Made by a program: the position numbers and the translations under genes. The notes under the pieces were generated by a model. That model was given only the letters and a program-made list of their open reading frames with translations. It searched no databases and had not been told where the DNA came from. From assembly GCF_002920535.1 (NCBI RefSeq), contig NZ_PQSS01000040.1, positions 1 through 64,000 on the forward strand: a stretch of DNA of 64,000 nucleotides, given 5' to 3'. Positions 59,653-64,000 of the stretch are shown piece by piece; the first letter of the stretch is position 1; each line of letters begins with the position of its first letter. Source of the stretch: Streptomyces sp. Ru71. Lineage in GTDB: Bacteria > Actinomycetota > Actinomycetes > Streptomycetales > Streptomycetaceae.

Positions 59653-60291
59653 ATGACTTCGCCCGCCGCCCCGGTCGTCGGCTTCGACCTCGACATGACC
59701 CTGATCGACTCCCGCCCCGGCATCCGCGCCTGCTACCAGGCGCTGTCCGAGCGGACCGGGACGTACGTCGACGCCGACCTCGCGGTCACCCGGCTCGGCC
59801 CGCCGCTCGTCGAGGAGCTGGCGAACTGGTTCCCGGCGGGCGAGGTCGACGAGATCGCCGATCTGTACCGCGCGATGTACCCGACGCACGCCGTGGCGGC
59901 CACGCCCGCGCTGCCCGGCGCGCGGGAGGCGATAGCCGCGGTGCGGGAGGCCGGCGGACGGGCGATCGTCGTCACGGCGAAGTACGAGCCGAACGCGCGG
60001 CTGCACGTCAGCCATCTCGGCCTGGAGCCGGACGCGGTGATCGGCGACCTGTGGGCCGAGCGCAAGGCGGTGGCGCTGCGCGAGCACGGCGCGAGCGTGT
60101 ACGTCGGCGACCACCTCGGCGACGTCCGGGGCGCGCGCACGGCGGGAGCGCTGTCGGTGGCGGTGGCCACCGGTCCGTGCGCGCCGGAGGAACTCCGCGC
60201 GGCCGGCGCGGACGTGGTGCTGGCCGATCTGACGGAATTCCCCCGATGGCTTTCGGCCTACCTGGACGCCCCGGAGGCGGCCCTCGCCTGA
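59653..60291 (+). CDS. HAD-family hydrolase, phosphoglycolate phosphatase-like
   Basis: 212 aa from ATG 59653 (ATG 59644 adds three residues). HAD motif I is FDLDMTLIDSRPG (about residues 11-23), motif II IVVTAKYEPNA, and motif IV YVGDHLGDVRGA. The cap is small and helical, typical of PGP-like phosphatases. DLDMT instead of DxDxT with the usual G/S keeps both Asp residues. Its 3' end overlaps the convergent small membrane protein gene by 34 bp. Confidence 0.88.
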   Translation: MTSPAAPVVGFDLDMTLIDSRPGIRACYQALSERTGTYVDADLAVTRLGPPLVEELANWFPAGEVDEIADLYRAMYPTHAVAATPALPGAREAIAAVREAGGRAIVVTAKYEPNARLHVSHLGLEPDAVIGDLWAERKAVALREHGASVYVGDHLGDVRGARTAGALSVAVATGPCAPEELRAAGADVVLADLTEFPRWLSAYLDAPEAALA

Positions 60292-60518
60292 CGCCGTCCC
60301 GCCGCGACGGAACGCAGTACACCCGCGCCCGCGAGAACGAACCCGACGGCCATGAGCATGCTCAATCCGAACATGTACGTCGGGAAAGGCGACGTTCCGA
60401 AGAACAGCGGGGCAACGGTGACCATCGTGGCCACGGCACCGATGAAGAACACGATCGCACCGGCTCGGATCAGCCGATCACCGGGTGCGGCGGAATTCGT
60501 TTGGGTTTTGTCACGCAC
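60258..60518 (-). CDS. Small two-helix membrane protein
   Basis: 86 aa from GTG 60518 (ATG 60551 adds 11 residues). Two hydrophobic segments (LIRAGAIVFFIGAVATMVTVAPLFF and YMFGLSMLMAVGFVLAGAGVLRSV), with a basic C-terminus RRQARAASGASR. Unknown function. It runs into the end of the HAD gene by 34 bp. Confidence 0.76.
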   Translation of the reverse strand: MRDKTQTNSAAPGDRLIRAGAIVFFIGAVATMVTVAPLFFGTSPFPTYMFGLSMLMAVGFVLAGAGVLRSVAAGRRQARAASGASR

Positions 60519-60669
60519 CGGACCAGGGTAGTTCCCAGCGCGAAGGAACAACCGGGCGACGTCTTGTCACCCGCCCGGAGACCATTAGCCTTGGAACCGG
60601 CGGGTCAAGGTCGACCCGCCTGGGTTGTTATTACCCAGCTTTCCGACGAGTACGAGGACGAGGACAGAC

Positions 60670-61053
60670 GTGCCTACCGGCAAGGTCAAGTGGTTCAACA
60701 GCGAGAAGGGCTTCGGCTTTCTCTCCCGCGACGACGGCGGTGACGTCTTCGTTCATTCCTCGGTCCTCCCCGCCGGAGTCGAGACCCTCAAGCCCGGTCA
60801 GCGCGTGGAGTTCGGCGTGGTCGCCGGCCAGCGCGGCGACCAGGCCCTGTCCCTGACCGTGCTGGACCCGACGCCGTCGGTCGCGGCCGCGACCCGCAAG
60901 AAGCCGGACGAGCTGGCCTCCATCGTGCAGGATCTGACGACCCTGCTGGAGAACGTCACCCAGACCCTGGAGCGCGGCCGCTACCCCGAGAAGGCCGCCG
61001 GCAAGAAGGTCGCCGGCCTGCTGCGGGCGGTGGCGGACCAGCTCGACGTCTGA
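60670..61053 (+). CDS. cspB: Cold-shock protein with C-terminal extension (CspB type)
   Basis: 127 aa from GTG 60670. Cold-shock OB fold with KGFGFLSR and DVFVHSSVL motifs at 16-32, then a roughly 60-residue C-terminal extension (PDELASIVQDLTTLLENVTQTLERGRYPEKAAGKKVAGLLRAVADQLDV) that is largely helical and charged. It is the long actinobacterial variant, distinct from cspA at 37889. The extension could bring protein partners to RNA. Leader with GAGGACAGACGTG before the start. Confidence 0.95.
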   Translation: MPTGKVKWFNSEKGFGFLSRDDGGDVFVHSSVLPAGVETLKPGQRVEFGVVAGQRGDQALSLTVLDPTPSVAAATRKKPDELASIVQDLTTLLENVTQTLERGRYPEKAAGKKVAGLLRAVADQLDV

Positions 61054-61066
61054 TCCCTGCCGGCGC

Positions 61067-61915
61067 TCAGGGGAAATCCAGCGCTTCCGGGCCGAGGGGC
61101 GGTACCAGCCCCTCGGCCGCCGCACGGGTGAGCAGCCCGCGCACGGCCGCGTAGCCGTCCTCGCCGAGGTCGGCGGTGAACTCGTTGACGTACAGCCCGA
61201 TGTGCTGGTCGGCGACGGCCGGGTCCATCTCCTGGGCGTGTTCCATGACGTACGGCCGTGACGCCTCGGGATCGTCCCACGCCATCCGGACGGACGTACG
61301 AATCGACTCGGCGATCAGCTTCAGCGACTCGGCGCCCAGCGACCGGCGCGCGATGATCGCACCCAGCGGGATCGGCAGCCCGGTGGTGTTCTCCCAGTGC
61401 TCGCCCATGTCGGCGAGCTTGTGCAGCCCGTAGTTCTGGTACGTGAAGCGGGCCTCGTGGATGACGAGCCCGGCGTCCACCTTGCCGTCCCGCACGGCCG
61501 GCATGATCTCGTGGAACGGCATGACCACGATCTCCCCGACGCCGCCCGGGACCACGTCCGCCGCCCACAGCCGGAACAGCAGGTACGCCGTCGACTTCTC
61601 ACTGGGCACGGCGACGGTACGGCCGCCGAGGTCCAGCCCGGCCTCCCGGGTGAGCACCAGCGGCCCGCACCCGCGCCCCAGCGCACCCCCGCAGGGCAGC
61701 AGCGCGTACTCGTGAAGGACGTACGGCAGCACCGCGTACGACACCTTCAGCACGTCCAGCTCGCCGCGCTCGGCCATGCCGTTGGTGAGGTCGATGTCGG
61801 CGAACGTCACGTCCAGGGCGGGGGCGCCGGGGACGCGGCCGTGGGCGAGGGCGTCGAAGACGAAGGTGTCGTTCGGGCAGGGCGAGTAGGCGATGCGCAG
61901 CGGCTCATCGGTCAT
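61067..61915 (-). CDS. mqnD: 1,4-dihydroxy-6-naphthoate synthase MqnD
   Basis: 282 aa. Periplasmic-binding-like fold with LRIAYSPCPNDTFVFDAL, then YALLPCGGALGRGCGPLV and VPSEKSTAYLLFRLW. Catalytic-type residues include His at FHEIMPAV. It makes the naphthoate ring in the futalosine route to menaquinone, in the cytoplasm. ATG 61915 overlaps the preceding mqnB by 11 bp, so the two are translationally coupled. Confidence 0.95.
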   Translation of the reverse strand: MTDEPLRIAYSPCPNDTFVFDALAHGRVPGAPALDVTFADIDLTNGMAERGELDVLKVSYAVLPYVLHEYALLPCGGALGRGCGPLVLTREAGLDLGGRTVAVPSEKSTAYLLFRLWAADVVPGGVGEIVVMPFHEIMPAVRDGKVDAGLVIHEARFTYQNYGLHKLADMGEHWENTTGLPIPLGAIIARRSLGAESLKLIAESIRTSVRMAWDDPEASRPYVMEHAQEMDPAVADQHIGLYVNEFTADLGEDGYAAVRGLLTRAAAEGLVPPLGPEALDFP

Positions 61916-62597
61916 CTGGGTTCCAACTCTCCAGGACGGGCGCCAGCTTCACGAACCCCTCGCTCAGCGCGGTGAGCGCGTCACCGATGCGCCAGGCGGC
62001 GCGGTCGCGCGGGCCGACGGGGTTGGACACGGCGCGGATCTCCAGGACGGGCACGCCGTGCGCGCCGGCCGCCTCGGCGACGCCGAAGCCCTCCATGGCC
62101 TCGGCGAGGGCGCGCGGGTGCCGGGCGCGCAGCTCGGCGGCGCGGGCGGCGGAGCCGGTGACCGTGGACACGGTCAGCACGGGGCCGGCCGGGGCGCCGA
62201 GGGCGTCCGCGACCTGCCGGACCAGGCCGGCGGGCGGGTGGTGGGTGACGGTGCCGAAGCCCAGCTCGGTGACCGGCAGGAAGCCGTCGGCGGTGTCGGC
62301 GCCCAGGTCGGCGGCGGTGATCTCGTCGGCGACGACGAGGGAGCCGACGGGCGCGTGCGGGAGGAAGCCGCCGCCGATGCCGGCGGAGACGACCAGGTCG
62401 TACGGGGTGCCCGCGAGGGCGGCGGCGGTCAGCGCGGCGGCCGTGGACGCGGCGGCGAGCGCCGGGCCGACACCGGCGGCGAGCAGGTCGGCACGGCCGG
62501 TGCGGGCCAGGACGACGCCGGGCAGCCGTACCTCACGGCCGCTCTCGCCGTACGCCCGTGCCACCGCGTCCCGCTCCACGGGGACGGCGGTGGCCAC
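61905..62597 (-). CDS. mqnB: Futalosine hydrolase MqnB
   Basis: 230 aa from GTG 62597; but the conserved nucleosidase opening LLVATAVPVERDAV starts two codons before that GTG, so the true start is probably earlier. A CTG at 62633 forms CTGA with the DUF2771 stop and would add 12 codons. Phosphorylase/nucleosidase fold with LVVSAGIGGGFLP, EMEGFGVAEAAG-type and ISNPVGPRD motifs. It removes the nucleobase from futalosine, feeding MqnC and MqnD. Overlaps mqnD. Confidence 0.92.
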   Translation of the reverse strand: MATAVPVERDAVARAYGESGREVRLPGVVLARTGRADLLAAGVGPALAAASTAAALTAAALAGTPYDLVVSAGIGGGFLPHAPVGSLVVADEITAADLGADTADGFLPVTELGFGTVTHHPPAGLVRQVADALGAPAGPVLTVSTVTGSAARAAELRARHPRALAEAMEGFGVAEAAGAHGVPVLEIRAVSNPVGPRDRAAWRIGDALTALSEGFVKLAPVLESWNPDDR

Positions 62598-62629
62598 GAG
62601 CAGTCGTGCCGGGGTGGGCGAGGACGTGA

Positions 62630-63097
62630 TCAGTCGCCCTTCTTGAGCTTGAAGGACCAGATGCCGTTGACGTCCTTCTCGCCCTCCTTGATGGAGACGA
62701 AGGTGGTGTCACCGCTGGCGCCGTACTGGGCGTTGAAGAACACGCTGCCGGGGATGGTGCGGTAGGTCTTCTTGCTGGAGTCGGTCAGCGGCTGACCGTT
62801 CATGAGGATCGTCCAGCCCTTGTCCGCGATGTCCGGGTCGACACCGAAACGTACGGTCTCGTCCGGGTCGACGGTGATCGACTTGTCCGCCTTCAGGCAC
62901 TTGGCGAGCTCGGCGGTCTTGATCGCGTCGCCGTCGTTGTAGCAGGTCGCCTCGGAGTTGACCGAGCTCCTGCCGACGGTGATCGTCGAGACAGGCGTCG
63001 GCTTGTCGCAGGCGGACAGGACGAGCAGTCCGGCGGAAACGGCGCCGGCGGCGGCGACGGCGCGGCGGCGTCGCACGACGGAATGCAGCATGGTCAT
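62630..63097 (-). CDS. DUF2771 lipoprotein
   Basis: 155 aa (ATG 63097 or 63091). Signal peptide and lipobox LVLSACDK, then a short extracytoplasmic domain with one Cys pair candidate (EATCYNDGD, LAKCLKADKS), DPDETVRFGVDPDIADKGWTILMNGQPLTDSS. Family members sit in front of mqnB in actinobacteria; the role is unknown. A surface-exposed lipoprotein is a natural reading. Confidence 0.9.
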   Translation of the reverse strand: MTMLHSVVRRRRAVAAAGAVSAGLLVLSACDKPTPVSTITVGRSSVNSEATCYNDGDAIKTAELAKCLKADKSITVDPDETVRFGVDPDIADKGWTILMNGQPLTDSSKKTYRTIPGSVFFNAQYGASGDTTFVSIKEGEKDVNGIWSFKLKKGD

Positions 63098-63180
63098 GGC
63101 CGAAGGCTATCGCCTGGCGCGGCCTGTGCCCGTTCTGGGGTGGGGGCGGTGCGGGTCGCCGCTCCCGGCGCCGGGGACCG

Positions 63181-64000
63181 TCAGGCCACCCTCGCCTTGG
63201 ACGCGCCCCCGTGCCGTGCCGACGCCAGCAGCCCCCGCAGGGTCGTCAGCCAGCCCGCCGCCACGATCGCCGCCGCCACCCACAGCCCGACGGTCCCGTT
63301 CAGCGGCATCACGATGCCCACCGCGCCCCCGAACACCCACGACATCTGCAGCAGCGTCTCGGAGCGGGCGAACGCCGAGGTGCGCACGAGTTCCGGCACG
63401 TCCCGCTGGATCAGCGCGTCCAGCGACAGCTTGGCCAGCGCCTGCGCGAACCCGGCGACGGCCGCGAGGCACGCCACGAGGAACGCCCCGAAGAAGATCG
63501 CGGCCGTGATCGCCGTGCCGAGCACCACGGCCAGCACGGTCACGATGATGATCTCCGGCGCCCGCGACCTGAGCCACGCCCCCACGGCCGTACCGAGCGC
63601 GTTGCCCGCGCCCGCGGCGACCGCGACCAGGCCCAGCGAGGCCGCGCCGCTCTGTCCGGTCATCGGATGCTCGCGCAGCAGGAAGGCGAGGAAGAAGATC
63701 AGGAACCCGGTGAGGCAGCGCAGCGCGGCGTTGGCGCCGAGCGCGTGCGTGACCGCCGGCCCGACGGTCCGCAACCCCGGGCGCTTGAGGGCCTTGCGGT
63801 GCGGCCCGTGCAGGTGCTCCTCGTCGGCGGCCAGCAGCGCGGTGTCCTCACCCTTCGCGGAGTCCACCTTCGGCGGCAGGGTGAACGACAGGAACGTTCC
63901 CGCTATGAAGATCACGAAGGCCCCGTACAGCGGCCACCGCTCACCCAGCGCGTGCAGCCCGCCCGCCACCGGCGCCGCCACGCCCGTGGCCAGCAGCCCG
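63181..64000 (-). CDS. MFS transporter, partial (5' end beyond the window)
   Basis: At least 273 aa, with the frame open to the right edge. Multiple hydrophobic segments (YGAFVIFIAGTFLSFTLP, ALRCLTGFLIFFLAFLLRE, LVAVAAGAGNALGTAVGAWL, IIIVTVLAVVLGTAITAAIFFGAFLVACLAAVAG, LWVAAAIVAAGWLTTL). An acidic cytoplasmic loop (DSAKGEDTALLAADEEHLHGPHRK) is central. Major facilitator type; substrate unknown. Confidence 0.82.
   Translation of the reverse strand, partial: GLLATGVAAPVAGGLHALGERWPLYGAFVIFIAGTFLSFTLPPKVDSAKGEDTALLAADEEHLHGPHRKALKRPGLRTVGPAVTHALGANAALRCLTGFLIFFLAFLLREHPMTGQSGAASLGLVAVAAGAGNALGTAVGAWLRSRAPEIIIVTVLAVVLGTAITAAIFFGAFLVACLAAVAGFAQALAKLSLDALIQRDVPELVRTSAFARSETLLQMSWVFGGAVGIVMPLNGTVGLWVAAAIVAAGWLTTLRGLLASARHGGASKARVA

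Overview
The window is chromosomal DNA from a high-GC actinomycete, almost certainly a Streptomyces. The evidence is GC-rich third codon positions, many GTG starts, mycothiol-type DinB enzymes, futalosine-pathway menaquinone genes, a GroEL2 ending in GGMPGGDMDF, a BldD-type box before a GAF-PAS-GGDEF protein, and DasR-type operators beside amino-sugar genes. From memory, the gene order from msiK through groEL2 to the mqn genes resembles the S. coelicolor core around SCO4240-SCO4330; I could not check this. I see no rRNA, CRISPR array, insertion sequence, prophage or secondary-metabolite cluster. It reads as core chromosome with small accessory modules and much repeat-type intergenic DNA.

Layout. 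1-2.5 kb: a GC-rich repeat, a small membrane protein, msiK (shared ATPase of sugar ABC importers) and tRNA-Thr(UGU). 2.5-6.5 kb: a secreted TAP-type hydrolase, then an EACC1-caspase two-gene module with an ATGA overlap, the best conflict-system candidate here. 6.5-15.6 kb: acetyltransferase, aminoglycoside-kinase-like protein, rhomboid-like protein, FAD oxidoreductases, and a SoxR-box-controlled quinone reductase/MFS exporter pair. 15.6-23.2 kb: two secreted metallopeptidases (M1, M4), TerD, ArfB and small enzymes. 23.4-26.4 kb: cdgB behind BldD-like and CRP-like boxes, then a membrane-anchored carbohydrate-binding-like protein. 26.4-31 kb: the amino-sugar block, a PfkB kinase, nagA, a ROK kinase and a divergent sugar-binding lipoprotein, with DasR-like operators. 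31-35.7 kb: otsB, otsA and gpgS (compatible solutes). 35.7-40.1 kb: SAM-I riboswitch, thrC, cysO, cspA and groEL2 behind two tandem CIRCE elements. 40.2-47.8 kb: two Old Yellow Enzyme-type oxidoreductases, one with a large operator and a MarR regulator, then murQ and an RpiR regulator. 47.8-60.5 kb: DinB/GNAT fusion, HD hydrolase, cutC, a HelD-type RNA polymerase-recycling ATPase, XPB helicase with a large helicase-associated/WYL protein, and a frame-disrupted membrane protein. 60.6-64 kb: cspB, mqnD, mqnB, a DUF2771 lipoprotein and an MFS transporter running off the edge.

Common threads. MsiK, the sugar-binding lipoprotein, the ROK kinase, NagA, MurQ and RpiR make a dispersed N-acetylglucosamine/N-acetylmuramate network, tied together by dre-like sites at msiK, nagK/SBP and possibly cutC. 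Stress control is dense: SoxR box, CIRCE pair, MarR operator and cold-shock leaders. A family of at least seven short repeats lies between genes, and one copy is inside nagA, where it encodes an N-terminal extension.
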